A stretch of DNA of 64,000 nt from Rariglobus sp041662485 (GTDB taxonomy: Bacteria; Verrucomicrobiota; Verrucomicrobiia; Opitutales; Opitutaceae). The stretch is from the NCBI GenBank assembly GCA_041662485.1, contig JBAZSJ010000006.1, positions 62,001-126,000 on the forward strand, given 5' to 3'. Below the pieces are notes generated by a model. The model searched no databases and was not told the origin of the DNA. It saw only the letters and a program-made list of their open reading frames with translations. Positions 25,233 through 33,847 of the stretch are shown piece by piece. Position 1 is the first letter of the stretch. Every line of letters begins with the position of its first letter. Position numbers and translations under genes: made by a program.

Positions 25233-25336
25233 AGGTATAACGTTTCTTACTGATGCCGTTCAGCTTTCGATGAACCTTGCCAGAGTGAACCGATTCCCAT
25301 GGACGCTGTCAGTTCGGGCCAACCCTTCCTCTACCT

Positions 25337-25879
25337 ATGAAAAAACCATTGATCATCATCCTCTTCCTCTCCGCCCTGCTCGCCGCCGGGTGCTCCGACA
25401 AATCCGCCAAAAACGACGGTTCCACCCTCTCCCAAAAGGCCGGTGAAACCGCCGAACAGGTCAAGGACACCGCGGTAAAAGTCGCCTCCGACGTAAAGAC
25501 CGCCGCGATCGACGCCAAGGACGCCGTCGCCGCCAAAATCGTCGAATGGAAGCTCACCCCCGACGACATCAAGGCCGACTTCGAAAAGTCCGGCCGCGTT
25601 GTCCGTGAAAAGTCCGTTTCCGTCGGGGCAAAATCAGGCGAAATCATCAGCGACGCCCGCATCGTGACCGTCATCAACGGCAAGCTGCTGGCCGCCGCCG
25701 ACCTGTCCGTCTTCAAGATCAACGTCGATGCCGACAAGGGCGTCGTCTCGCTCACCGGCAGCGTGAAGTCCCACGCCCTCATCGGCCGCGCCATCGCGCT
25801 CGCCCTCGACACCGACGGCGTCACCCAGGTCGTCTCGCTTCTCACCGTCGAGGAGTCCGTAGAGCCGAAATCGATGTGA
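25337..25879 (+). CDS. BON-domain lipoprotein
   Basis: This is a 180-residue exported protein. A signal peptide with lipobox LLAAGC (Cys19) indicates a lipid-anchored protein of the periplasmic face. Residues ~33-70 are an Ala/Lys-rich helix (QKAGETAEQVKDTAVKVASD) resembling late-embryogenesis or apolipoprotein-type amphipathic repeats. A single BON domain (~100-170) includes DARIVTVINGKLL and GVVSLTGSVKSHALIGRAI, as in OsmY and related envelope-stress proteins that bind phospholipid. It is likely transcribed alone; the stop is followed within 11 nt by a palindromic repeat. An envelope-protection role is inferred from family only. Confidence 0.85.
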   Translation: MKKPLIIILFLSALLAAGCSDKSAKNDGSTLSQKAGETAEQVKDTAVKVASDVKTAAIDAKDAVAAKIVEWKLTPDDIKADFEKSGRVVREKSVSVGAKSGEIISDARIVTVINGKLLAAADLSVFKINVDADKGVVSLTGSVKSHALIGRAIALALDTDGVTQVVSLLTVEESVEPKSM

Positions 25880-25889
25880 TCTCAGGCAG

Positions 25890-25960
25890 GAGGCCGGACC
25901 TCCCGGTCCGGCCTCGTTCGACACCTCGTTTCTCCTATGGACGGACCGGAGGGTCCGTCC
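25890..25960. repeat. Pair of extragenic palindromes in opposite orientation (BIME-like), locus A
   Basis: First hairpin: arms GAGGCCGGACC (25890-25900) and GGTCCGGCCTC (25905-25915), loop TCCC. Second: arms GGACGGACC (25939-25947) and GGTCCGTCC (25952-25960), loop GGAG. GGAGG precedes the first and TCC follows the second, so the pair is roughly symmetric. The locus lies between the converging BON and cheD genes. No T-tract follows. Confidence 0.75.
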
Positions 25961-26041
25961 TCCGCGCAGCCGGTGAGGAGCCGTGGTTTTCAGGGAAACG
26001 CCCTGACGCGTCCGCTCGCGATTGCCCCGAGTCGCCCCCGA

Positions 26042-26563
26042 TCAGGCCAGCGAAACCGCGATCATCTGGTCGGGCAGCTTGATCGAAAGCTGGCCGGTGC
26101 CCACGGTGAGGTGCAGGGTCCGGTTCAGGATTCCGCCCACTTCCGCGCCGACGATCCGGCAGCCATACACGGCCAGCATGCGGCGGACCGCGATGATGTT
26201 GCGCTCGCCGATCTTGAAGCTGTCGGGACCGGAGAGCACCGAGGCGCCGCCCGCCAAAAAAAGCTGGATGCGCGAGCGCTGGCAGCGCATGCCGGCCAGC
26301 CCGTTGAAAAGAATCGGTATGCCCGTGTCCGCGAACATCGCCGGTTGTGATGCGGCCTTCTCCGGGGAGATCGTGGAATCGGGCAGCATGAGATGCAGCA
26401 ACCCGCCGACGCGCGCGACGGGATCGTAGGCGACCACGCCGATGCATGAACCCAGCGCGTAGGTGCTGATGGTCGACTGGGGCTGGTTGCCGACGGCGAA
26501 TTCCGCCACGCCCACGACGATGCGCTGGGCGAAAATGCTGCCGATGGTGGGGGAGCCGGCCAT
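26042..26563 (-). CDS. cheD: Chemoreceptor glutamine deamidase CheD
   Basis: This 173-residue protein deamidates glutamines on methyl-accepting chemotaxis proteins, which creates methylation sites; in some bacteria it also links to CheC/CheY-P. Catalytic Cys40 in TYALGSCIGVVAYD and His57 in GGLLHLMLP keep the 17-residue spacing of characterised CheD proteins. A Ser/Thr just before the Cys (TISTYALGS) completes the triad region. It is the last gene of the leftward cheR-cheB-response regulator-cheD operon, 7 nt after its neighbour. No cheC is in the window. Confidence 0.93.
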   Translation of the reverse strand: MAGSPTIGSIFAQRIVVGVAEFAVGNQPQSTISTYALGSCIGVVAYDPVARVGGLLHLMLPDSTISPEKAASQPAMFADTGIPILFNGLAGMRCQRSRIQLFLAGGASVLSGPDSFKIGERNIIAVRRMLAVYGCRIVGAEVGGILNRTLHLTVGTGQLSIKLPDQMIAVSLA

Positions 26564-26570
26564 GAAAAGA

Positions 26571-27842
26571 TCAGGAATACACGAGCAGGCGCTGGCTGAT
26601 CGGTATAATGAGGTTGTGGTTGCGTATCTTGGCGATGGCGCCCGGGTTCAGCGCCTGGCCTTCGCCCACAAGCAGCAGTCCGTGGGGACTGTAGATGCCG
26701 CCGGCCAGAACCATGCCGGGCTTGAGATCTTCCATCATCACTTCGCGCACGTTGCGCGGGAGCGGCTGCAACCGCGTGGTGGTGCGGAAGAGCCGCACCG
26801 CCTCGGGATCGAGGGCCTTGCCGGACTGCGCGTCGATCTCCTCCAGCGCAAGCTCGGACGGATGGCCCGACTCGACAAACCACACGGCCACGGCGAGGCA
26901 GCGCGCCGTCCACGGAATCGCCAGGCCGGCAAGTCCGTCGGGGAAACCCGCCCCGTCAAAACGTTCGTGATGCGCGCGGATCGTCTCGCCGACCATGGGA
27001 CGCCCGTCGATGTGCGCGGCGAGCGTCTGGCTGTAGATGGGATGGCTGTGAATGCCGGCCAGTTCGCGTTCGCTCAGACGCTCCGGTTCGCGCCGGAAGG
27101 TGCGGAACACTTCGCGCGAAACCCCGATAAGGCCGAGATCGCAGAGCCATGCGCTGGTCTTGAGCACCTCGCACTCCTCGGAGGTGAAATGCTCGGAGAC
27201 GGCCATCTGCACCGCAAGGGAGGCGACCGCCTGGGTCTGTCCGGCGAGATACGGATCGTAGGTGGCGAGAATGCGGCTGCACAGCTCCAGCGAAAGATCG
27301 TAGCGGCGGGCAAGCTCGCGGTTCACATCGTCGAGCGAACAGCGCTGGCGTTCAAGGTGGGCGATCTGCTCGGCCAGGGAGGCGTTGGCCTGGGTCAGCC
27401 GCCGGTTCAACTCGGACGACTCTTCCAAAAGGAACTGGTTCTGCACGATCAATTCGTAGCGGTTGACCGCGTTGCGCACCGTGACGATAAGTTCCTCGCG
27501 CAACCAGGGCTTGGCGAGAAACCGGTAGATCTCACCCCGGTTGATCGCGTCCACCAGCGTGGGCAGCGACAACACGGCGGTGACGAGCACGCGCGTGGCG
27601 TTGGGCTGGATGCGCTGGCATTCCACGAGGAAATCCAGCCCCGACATCGAGGGCATGAGATGGTCGGAGAGGACCACGCCAAACGGACGTTGCCGGAGCA
27701 GTTCGATCGCCCGCAGGGGATCGTTGGCGGTGACGACATGCAATTGCTGCCGCTCAAGCACCTCCTTGAGCGCGGCGAGCACCCGTGGCTCGTCGTCCAC
27801 GATGAGCAGCGTGCGCGCGATGGCGGGATCAGGAGAGGACAT
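26571..27842 (-). CDS. Response regulator with degenerate HD-GYP-like output domain
   Basis: This is a 423-residue two-domain protein. The receiver domain (~10-125) has LLIVDDE acidic residues, phospho-acceptor Asp60 in LSDHLMPSMSG and the conserved Lys in FLAKPW. A coiled linker (~135-175) leads to an HD-GYP-like domain. That domain has lost key ligands: the first-helix His is Gln202 (AGQTQAVASLA), the HD pair is Cys234-Asp235 (AWLCDLGLIGV), and GYP is GFP (HHERFDGAGFPDGL, 291-304). A normal c-di-GMP phosphodiesterase activity is therefore doubtful. The ATG at 27842 lies inside cheB (14-nt overlap), tying it to chemotaxis. Confidence 0.87.
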   Translation of the reverse strand: MSSPDPAIARTLLIVDDEPRVLAALKEVLERQQLHVVTANDPLRAIELLRQRPFGVVLSDHLMPSMSGLDFLVECQRIQPNATRVLVTAVLSLPTLVDAINRGEIYRFLAKPWLREELIVTVRNAVNRYELIVQNQFLLEESSELNRRLTQANASLAEQIAHLERQRCSLDDVNRELARRYDLSLELCSRILATYDPYLAGQTQAVASLAVQMAVSEHFTSEECEVLKTSAWLCDLGLIGVSREVFRTFRREPERLSERELAGIHSHPIYSQTLAAHIDGRPMVGETIRAHHERFDGAGFPDGLAGLAIPWTARCLAVAVWFVESGHPSELALEEIDAQSGKALDPEAVRLFRTTTRLQPLPRNVREVMMEDLKPGMVLAGGIYSPHGLLLVGEGQALNPGAIAKIRNHNLIIPISQRLLVYS

Positions 27843-28947
27843 GGGGGGGACGGGCTTGTCCGGCGAGACGGACGATGTGGTCGGCCATGGCCCCGAGGGA
27901 AAGCTGCACCTCGGCGCCTCCCCGCTCCCAGGCCTCGCGGGGCATGCCGTAGACGACGCTGCTGGCCTCGTCCTGGGCAAAGGTGGACGCGCCCGCTTTC
28001 CGCAACCGCACGAGACCCTCGGCCCCGTCCTTGCCCATGCCGGTGAGCACGCCGGCGATCATCAGGGAGCCGTGCGCCTCCGGCACGGATTTGAAAAGCA
28101 CGTCCACCGCCGGCCGCTGGTGCCACACCTGCGGGCCGGAGTTGAGCTCGGCCCGATAACCCGTCCCGGTCCAGCGCGCCAGCATGTGAAAGTTGCCCGG
28201 AGCCACCAGCGCGGTGCCCGGCGACAACGGATCCCCGTCGGCCGCCTCGCGAACGGGGAAGGCGCAGAGCGTGTCCAGCCGTTCGGCAAACGCCCGCGAG
28301 AAATGAGCCGGGATGTGCTGCACGATCGCGATGGGCGGCAGGCCCGCCGGCAGCCGCACCAGCACTTCGCGCAAAGCCTCGGTGCCGCCGGTGGAGGCCC
28401 CGAGCAAAATCAGCCGTCGCGGATCACCGCGGTAGTTGTCGGATGCGACCCGGGGCCGGGGCGACGGGACCGCGTTCGAGAAAGGCGGATGGGACCGCGC
28501 GACCGTGGCTGCGGCCGGCGCGGCGGCGCCCGGACGACGGAGCCGAGCCACGGCGGCGGCCTTCACCGCGTTTCTCAGGGTGCCCCCAAGGTCGCCGAAG
28601 CTGTAGGAACCGCCGGGCTTGGCGAGCACGTCCACCGCGCCCAGCCTCAGGGCCTCCAGCGCCTGATGGGACCCTTCCTTCGTCAGCGAACTCATGATGA
28701 TCACCGGCAGCGGCCGCTCCCGCATCAGGATGCCGAGAAAAGTCAGCCCGTCCATGCGGGGCATCTCCAGGTCGAGCGTAAGGACGTCGGGGGAAAGTTC
28801 CAGAATGCGGTCCTTGGCGACGAACGGATCCGTGGCGGTGCCCACCACCGTGATTTCCGGATCGGCGTTGAGCGCGTCGGTCACGAGACGCCGGACGACG
28901 GCCGAATCGTCCACCACGAGCACGCGGATGGGTCGGGGAGCTTGCAT
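27829..28947 (-). CDS. cheB: Chemotaxis response regulator protein-glutamate methylesterase CheB
   Basis: This 372-residue enzyme removes methyl groups from receptor glutamates during adaptation. The N-terminal receiver (~7-125) has VVDDSAVVRR, phospho-acceptor Asp59 in LTLDLEMPRMDG and Lys110 in LAKPGG. The C-terminal CheB domain (~178-365) carries the catalytic triad Ser185 (LLGASTGGTEAL), His211 (IVQHIPAHFS) and Asp307 (VLTGMGKDGAEG). A Pro/Ala-rich linker joins the two. cheR ends 5 nt upstream and the HD-GYP-like regulator overlaps its 3' end. Full motif conservation argues that it is active. Confidence 0.96.
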   Translation of the reverse strand: MQAPRPIRVLVVDDSAVVRRLVTDALNADPEITVVGTATDPFVAKDRILELSPDVLTLDLEMPRMDGLTFLGILMRERPLPVIIMSSLTKEGSHQALEALRLGAVDVLAKPGGSYSFGDLGGTLRNAVKAAAVARLRRPGAAAPAAATVARSHPPFSNAVPSPRPRVASDNYRGDPRRLILLGASTGGTEALREVLVRLPAGLPPIAIVQHIPAHFSRAFAERLDTLCAFPVREAADGDPLSPGTALVAPGNFHMLARWTGTGYRAELNSGPQVWHQRPAVDVLFKSVPEAHGSLMIAGVLTGMGKDGAEGLVRLRKAGASTFAQDEASSVVYGMPREAWERGGAEVQLSLGAMADHIVRLAGQARPPHVLS

Positions 28948-28952
28948 GACGA

Positions 28953-29783
28953 TCAGCGGAGCGGGTTCTGGTAGGTGGCGGGGCGAATCATCTTAAGGCC
29001 ATGGTTGATGCCGGTGAGACTCTCCGAATGACCGACCAGCAGGTAGCCGCCCGGCACGAGCCGCGCCTTCAACCGCTGGACCAGTTCCTCCTGCGTGGCC
29101 CGGTCAAAGTAGATCATGACATTGCGGCAAAAAATGATCTGGAACGGCTCGTTGAACGGCACCGGCCCCTCCAGCAGGTTCAGGTGCCGGAAGCGAACCA
29201 TCGAACGCAGCGACGGCTTGACGCGATACAGGCCGGCCTGCTCGGCATAGCCCACTTGAAAATGCGCCTTCACCATCTCCGGACTGATGCGGGAAACCGT
29301 ATCCGCGGAATAGATGCCGGCCTCGGCCTTCGCGAGCACGCGGGTGGAAATATCTGTCGCCTCGATCTGCCGGGGCCAGCCCCCTGAATTGCCCGAAAAA
29401 TACTCGTCCAGGGCCAGGGCCAGCGAATAGGGCTCCTCGCCGCTTGAACAGGCCGCGCTCCACACACGCAACGCCGGCCAGGACTCGGTCGCGCGCCGCC
29501 GCACCAGATCGGGCAGGATGATCTCCTTCAAAGCCAAAAAGTGCCCTTCCTCGCGAAAAAAATACGTGTGGTTCGTCGATATGACGTCGATCAGCATCCC
29601 CACCTCGTCGGCGCCCGCCTTGCTGCGCAGCAGGTCGCAATATTCGCCGACCGACGCCAGCCCCGTCGCGCGCAAACGCTTGCCGAGCCGCGCGCCCACC
29701 AACTCCTGCTTGTCCGGCCCCAGGTTTATCCGGCTGTGGCTGTAAACAAGTTCGCGGATGAATTGATAGTCGTTTGGACACAT
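28953..29783 (-). CDS. cheR: Chemotaxis protein methyltransferase CheR
   Basis: This 276-residue SAM-dependent enzyme methylates receptor glutamates. An N-terminal helical domain (MCPNDYQFIRELVYSHSRIN, ~1-70) is followed by the methyltransferase domain. That domain has STNHTYFFREEGHF, SAACSSGEEPYSLALAL, QIEATDIS, and NEPFQIIFCRNVMIYFD, the CheR signature. It is the first gene of the che operon, divergent from flgB with 202 nt between the starts. cheA, cheW and cheY are not nearby, so the signalling core must be encoded elsewhere. Confidence 0.96.
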   Translation of the reverse strand: MCPNDYQFIRELVYSHSRINLGPDKQELVGARLGKRLRATGLASVGEYCDLLRSKAGADEVGMLIDVISTNHTYFFREEGHFLALKEIILPDLVRRRATESWPALRVWSAACSSGEEPYSLALALDEYFSGNSGGWPRQIEATDISTRVLAKAEAGIYSADTVSRISPEMVKAHFQVGYAEQAGLYRVKPSLRSMVRFRHLNLLEGPVPFNEPFQIIFCRNVMIYFDRATQEELVQRLKARLVPGGYLLVGHSESLTGINHGLKMIRPATYQNPLR

Positions 29784-29967
29784 GGGCTGGCCCTTGGTTA
29801 TCGGCGCGGCGGCACGAAAATGAACATCCGCCGGCGAAATGACGGAGGAAAGTCCACCGGCAAAAATTACCCTTCGCTTGCCGACCTGAATCGCGCGCCG
29901 CCAAAACCACTCCGCTTAAATTTTTAATCCGCTCAGCCCAAACATCTTAAAATACCAAAAAACGCGG

Positions 29968-29982
29968 TGGCACCGGCTCTGC
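29968..29982 (+). promoter_or_regulatory. Sigma-54-type -24/-12 element ahead of flgB
   Basis: TGGCACCGGCTCTGC matches consensus TGGCACGNNNNTTGC except at two positions, with the diagnostic GG-N10-GC spacing (GG 29969-29970, GC 29981-29982). Predicted transcription start is near 29994, which is inside the annotated flgB frame if the ATG at 29986 is used. Confidence 0.6.
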
Positions 29983-29985
29983 TTA

Positions 29986-30387
29986 ATGCCTCGCGTGATC
30001 GAGCCCGTCGCCAACTCCCTCAACTACCAGCTTGCCCGAAAGCTGCTCGACGCATCGGTCCTGCGCCAGGAGGCGATCGCCACCAACATCGCCAACGCCG
30101 AGACCCCCGGTTTTCGGCGCGTGGATGTCGCGCCCGATTTCGCCACCGCCCTTCGCGCCCAGTTCGCCGGCGGCACCACGCCCGCCCCCGGTTCCCTGGC
30201 CAACCTCACCCCCCGGCTGGCCGAGGATTCCACCGTCCGCGCCGTGCGTCCCGACGGCAACAGCGTCGAGATCGAATCCGAACTCCTCGCCATGAGCCGC
30301 AACCGCGTGGACCACGAATTCCTCACCGACCTGGTCAGCCGCAACATCAAGCAGCTCAGGATGGCCATCACCGGCCGCGTAACCTGA
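29986..30387 (+). CDS. flgB: Flagellar basal-body rod protein FlgB
   Basis: This 133-residue proximal rod protein has the N-terminal rod/hook motif NIANAETPGF (~34-43) and a C-terminal helix (EFLTDLVSRNIKQLRMAITG). First gene of the main flagellar block, followed by flgC after 14 nt. The ATG at 29986 lies only 4 nt after the sigma-54-type -12 element, so a transcript starting near 29994 could not use it. A GTG at 29995 (Val4) would be almost leaderless and gives 30 residues before NIANA, close to the 28 in E. coli FlgB. I keep the ATG but regard the GTG as a serious alternative. Confidence 0.93.
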   Translation: MPRVIEPVANSLNYQLARKLLDASVLRQEAIATNIANAETPGFRRVDVAPDFATALRAQFAGGTTPAPGSLANLTPRLAEDSTVRAVRPDGNSVEIESELLAMSRNRVDHEFLTDLVSRNIKQLRMAITGRVT

Positions 30388-30401
30388 TTTCCCCTACCCC
30401 C

Positions 30402-30836
30402 ATGGACCTGATTTACGGCATCTCCTCCACCAGCGGCGCCCTCAGCGCCCAACGCACCCGCCTCGACGTCATCGCGCAAAACATCGCCAACGCCCGCACC
30501 ACCCGCGGCCCCGACGGTCTCCCCTACCAACGCCGCGTCGTCAGTTTCGAAAACGAACTCCTCCGCTCCCCCGGCGGCTTCGGCATGGCCGGCGGTCCCA
30601 ATTCGCTTTCCACCGTCCGCGTCTCCGGCATCGCCACCGACCCCACCCCCGGACAACGCATCAACGACCCCGGCCACCCCGACGCCGACGCCCAGGGCAT
30701 GGTCACCCTGCCCAACGTCAACCTCGCCTTCGAGATGGTTGACCTGATCACCGCCTCCCGCGCCTACGAGGCCAACCTCAACGTCGCCAAAAATTCCCGC
30801 CTGATGGCCCTCAAAACCCTCGAAATCGGCAAGTAG
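30402..30836 (+). CDS. flgC: Flagellar basal-body rod protein FlgC
   Basis: This 144-residue rod protein is exported by the flagellar type III system. The N-terminal DVIAQNIANARTTRG motif (~22-36) and the C-terminal coiled segment EMVDLITASRAYEANLNVAK are diagnostic. NIANARTT deviates slightly from the usual NxANxxT. The frame is open upstream, but the ATG at 30402, 14 nt after the flgB stop, gives the family N-terminus. It has a C-rich leader (CCCCTACCCCC) and no Shine-Dalgarno sequence. Confidence 0.95.
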   Translation: MDLIYGISSTSGALSAQRTRLDVIAQNIANARTTRGPDGLPYQRRVVSFENELLRSPGGFGMAGGPNSLSTVRVSGIATDPTPGQRINDPGHPDADAQGMVTLPNVNLAFEMVDLITASRAYEANLNVAKNSRLMALKTLEIGK

Positions 30837-30850
30837 GCCGCCGCACCGTC

Positions 30851-31189
30851 ATGGCAATCATCGGCTCCACCCTGCCCCTGTCCGCCCAGGGCATCCGTCC
30901 CCCGCTCGACCTCGCGCCGGCCCGCGAGATCCTTTCGCCCAGGAACCCCGCGGGCGTCTCCCCGGCCGGCGGCGACTTCGGCGACATGCTGGGCAAACTC
31001 GTCACCGACGTCGAACAACGCCAGACCGAGGCCAACGCCGTCACCCGCTCCGTGCTCCTCGGCGACAACCCCAACCTCCACCAAAGCGTGATCGCCATGC
31101 AGGAGGCCTCCCTCTCCTTCAGCCTCATGGTCGAGGTCCGCAACAAAGTCGTCGAGTCCTACCAGGAACTCATGCGCATGCCCGTTTGA
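30851..31189 (+). CDS. fliE: Flagellar hook-basal body complex protein FliE
   Basis: This 112-residue MS-ring/rod adaptor is the first rod-zone substrate of the export gate. The C-terminal half fits FliE: FGDMLGKLVTDVEQRQTEAN, then GDNPNLHQSVIAMQEASLSF and the end MVEVRNKVVESYQELMRMPV. The N-terminal 40 residues are Pro-rich and poorly conserved, as usual. It lies between flgC and fliF, the common flgBC-fliEF order. Confidence 0.95.
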   Translation: MAIIGSTLPLSAQGIRPPLDLAPAREILSPRNPAGVSPAGGDFGDMLGKLVTDVEQRQTEANAVTRSVLLGDNPNLHQSVIAMQEASLSFSLMVEVRNKVVESYQELMRMPV

Positions 31190-31229
31190 GCGCCTCCCCT
31201 TTCTCATTACCCGCTGATTCACCCCGCCG

Positions 31230-32792
31230 ATGAAACCCTTCGCCCAGTCGATCCTCGCCCTTTGGGGCCAGCTTGGCCTCAACCAACGCGTCTCCCTCGT
31301 CGTCGCCACCCTCGTGGTGGCCGGCCTCGTCACAGGACTCGTCCTCTGGTCGCATCAACCCGACTACCAGCTCCTCTACGGCCGTCTCGCCGAAAAGGAC
31401 GCCGCCGCCATCGTCACCTCGCTCCAGGCCCAGGGCGTCAAGCACCGCGTTTCCCAGGGCGGCGGCACCATCTACGTGCCCGCCGACCAGGTTCACCGCC
31501 TGCGCATGGAACTCGCCGGCAAAGGCCTCCCCGGCGGCGAAGGCGTGGGCTTTGAGATCTTCGACAAGGGCCAGTTCGGCCTCAGCGATTTCGTGCAGCG
31601 CACCAATTACAACCGCGCCATCCAGGGCGAACTCGCCCGCACCATCTCCCAGCTCGACGGCGTCTCCGGCGCGCGCGTCATGATCGTGCAGCCCGAAAAC
31701 CGACTGCTTCTCACCGAGCAGGGCATCAAGCCCACCGCCTCCGTCTTCATCGAGGTGAACGGCCGGCTCGAAACCGAGGCCGTCAACTCCATCCGCCACC
31801 TCGTCGCCAACTCCGTGCAGGGCCTCTCTCCCGACGCCGTCGCCGTCGTCGACCAGCGCGGACGCGTGCTCTCCGCCGAACTCAAGGAAGACCCCCTCCT
31901 CGGCAGCGCCTCCAGCCTCATCCGCTACCGCCAGCAGGTGGAGGACTACTTCGCCCGCAAGATCGAGGGCATGCTCGCGCCGGTCCTCGGAACGGGCCAG
32001 GCCATCGTGCGCGTCTCCGCCGAGATCGACAACGAGTCGGCCACCCTCACCGAGGAAAAATTCGACCCCGACAGTTCCGTCATCCGCAGCCAGACCAACA
32101 CCGACGACACCACCACGACCACCGAGGCCCGCAAGGGCGGCGTCACCGGGGTCGCCGGCAACACCCCGGGCGCCCCCGCCCCCGCCGAGGCCGAACGCGC
32201 CAACGTCACCAACGCGCAGAACCGCAAGAACGCCACCATCAGCTACGAGATCAACCGCACCACCAGCAACGTGAAGCGCAACCCCGGCGGCATCAAGTCG
32301 CTCACCGCCGCCGTCTTCGTCGCCACCCGGACCCCCGCCGCCGACCAGCCCGCCGTCCCGCGCACCCCCGCCGAACTCGACGGCCTGCGCCGCATCGTGA
32401 TCAACGCCCTCGGCCTCAAGGCCGCCGCCGGCCAGAGCCTCGACGAACTCGTCAGCCTTCAGGAAACCCCGTTCCAGCCCGTCGCGGCGGACGAACGTAT
32501 CCAGCGTCTCACCACCGAAACCCGCGTGCAGGGCTGGGTCGAGACCGGCTCCCGCTACCTCGCGGTCGCGATCGCCCTCGGCGCCTTCTTCGTCTTTTTC
32601 CGCATGCTCCGCCGCCAGAGGCCCGAACCCGTTCCGGTTGAACTCCTCGCCATGGCCGCGGCCCACGGCTCCGGCCGCTCCAACGGCCATCAGGCGACCC
32701 TCACGCCCGACCTTCTCAACGAACTCATCCGCCAGAAACCCGCCAACGTCGGCACCGCTCTCCGCGACTGGGTTTCCCCCAAACGCAACTGA
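31230..32792 (+). CDS. fliF: Flagellar MS-ring protein FliF
   Basis: This 520-residue protein has two membrane segments (about residues 22-42 and 445-465, ending FFVFFRMLRRQRP). They flank the periplasmic ring-building domains. RBM1/2 regions include YQLLYGRLAEKDAAAIVTSL and VHRLRMELAGKGLPGGEGVG. The cytoplasmic tail ends DLLNELIRQKPANVGTALRD, the FliG-binding segment. It forms the inner-membrane platform of the motor and export gate. Length is near the usual 530-570. fliG follows after 12 nt. Confidence 0.97.
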   Translation: MKPFAQSILALWGQLGLNQRVSLVVATLVVAGLVTGLVLWSHQPDYQLLYGRLAEKDAAAIVTSLQAQGVKHRVSQGGGTIYVPADQVHRLRMELAGKGLPGGEGVGFEIFDKGQFGLSDFVQRTNYNRAIQGELARTISQLDGVSGARVMIVQPENRLLLTEQGIKPTASVFIEVNGRLETEAVNSIRHLVANSVQGLSPDAVAVVDQRGRVLSAELKEDPLLGSASSLIRYRQQVEDYFARKIEGMLAPVLGTGQAIVRVSAEIDNESATLTEEKFDPDSSVIRSQTNTDDTTTTTEARKGGVTGVAGNTPGAPAPAEAERANVTNAQNRKNATISYEINRTTSNVKRNPGGIKSLTAAVFVATRTPAADQPAVPRTPAELDGLRRIVINALGLKAAAGQSLDELVSLQETPFQPVAADERIQRLTTETRVQGWVETGSRYLAVAIALGAFFVFFRMLRRQRPEPVPVELLAMAAAHGSGRSNGHQATLTPDLLNELIRQKPANVGTALRDWVSPKRN

Positions 32793-32804
32793 CCCCGCCC
32801 CGTC

Positions 32805-33830
32805 ATGGCCGAACTCGATTACACCAAACTCACCCGGGTTCAGAAACTCGCCGCCTTCCTCATCGTCCTCGGACCCGAGGCCGCCTCCGAAATCCTCCGC
32901 CAGTTTGACGACGGCGAGCTCGAGTCGATCTGCCGCGAGATGGGCCAGTTCCCCGTCGTCACCGAATCCCTCCGCACGTCGGTGATGGAAGAGTTCGCGC
33001 CTATCATCGGCGAAAGCCTTGGCTGCACCCTCGGCGGACTCGACTACGCCCGCCGCACCCTCGAGATCACCCGCGGCGAATACAAGGCCGCCCTCATGCT
33101 CAGCCGCGTCGGCGCCGACCCCGTCACCACGTCTTCCTCCGAGCTCATGGCCGACATCGGCGAGATGGACGGCCGCCAGATACACAACCTTCTCAAGGAC
33201 GAACAGCCCCAGACCATCGCCTACCTGCTCTCCCACCTGGGCTCCGCCAAGTCCGCCGAAGTGTTCATGCTCCTGCCCGCCGAACAGCGCGAAGACGTCG
33301 TCGAACGGCTCGGCACCATCGAAAGCACCCCGCGCGACCTCGTCGGCAAGATCGTCCGCAACCTTTCCCGCCACGTCTCGAACCGGGCCGCCCACGCCTA
33401 CCACCCGAGCGGCGGCGTCCGCGCCGTGGCCGACCTGCTCAACAATCTCGACAAGGAAAACTCCAAGAGCCTGCTCGGCCGCATCGAGGAGCGCAACGCC
33501 ACCCTCGGCGCCGCCGTGCGGAGAAAGATGTTCAGCTTCGAGGACATCCGCCGCCTGCAGCCCGCCGATCTCCAGCGCGTGCTTCGCGAAGTGGATTCCG
33601 CCCACCTCGCGACCGCGATGAAATCCGCCACGGAATCCCTCCGCGAGAGCATCTACGCCTCCATCTCCAAACGCGCCGCCGAAGCCCTCCGCGACGAAAT
33701 CTCCATGCTCGGGCCCGTCCGCCTCAAGGACGTCGAGACCGCGCAGGATGCCATCATCCAGGTCGTCCGCCGCCTTGAGGACGAGGGCGCCGTCACCATC
33801 GGCGACGGAGACGGCGACATGGTCGCCTGA
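32805..33830 (+). CDS. fliG: Flagellar motor switch protein FliG
   Basis: This 341-residue rotor protein converts stator force into rotation. The N-terminal FliF-binding domain begins LTRVQKLAAFLIVLGPEAAS. The middle EHPQ motif is here EQPQ (KDEQPQTIAYLLSHL). The C-terminal torque helix has SKRAAEALRDEISMLGPVRL with alternating charges for MotA. EHPQ to EQPQ is a single substitution in the FliM-binding motif. It is followed by fliH after 17 nt. Confidence 0.97.
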   Translation: MAELDYTKLTRVQKLAAFLIVLGPEAASEILRQFDDGELESICREMGQFPVVTESLRTSVMEEFAPIIGESLGCTLGGLDYARRTLEITRGEYKAALMLSRVGADPVTTSSSELMADIGEMDGRQIHNLLKDEQPQTIAYLLSHLGSAKSAEVFMLLPAEQREDVVERLGTIESTPRDLVGKIVRNLSRHVSNRAAHAYHPSGGVRAVADLLNNLDKENSKSLLGRIEERNATLGAAVRRKMFSFEDIRRLQPADLQRVLREVDSAHLATAMKSATESLRESIYASISKRAAEALRDEISMLGPVRLKDVETAQDAIIQVVRRLEDEGAVTIGDGDGDMVA

Positions 33831-33847
33831 ACCCGCCCTTCCGAACC

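Noticed and set aside
25112..25336. Cobalamin riboswitch upstream of the B12-dependent nrdJ
   Set aside because: No B12-box-like sequence or multi-stem layout was found in the 225-nt gap on the nrdJ strand.
26596..26606. GATCGGTATAA shared with the right end of the MITE-like element
   Set aside because: The match is only 11 nt, lies in the 3' coding end of the HD-GYP-like gene and has no partner arm, so it is most likely chance.
31170..33605. Very long open frame (about 800 codons) on the strand opposite fliF-fliG, and similar antisense frames under many genes
   Set aside because: High GC at third positions removes stop codons on the opposite strand. The translations are Gly/Val/Asp/Glu-rich without domains and overlap well-supported flagellar genes.
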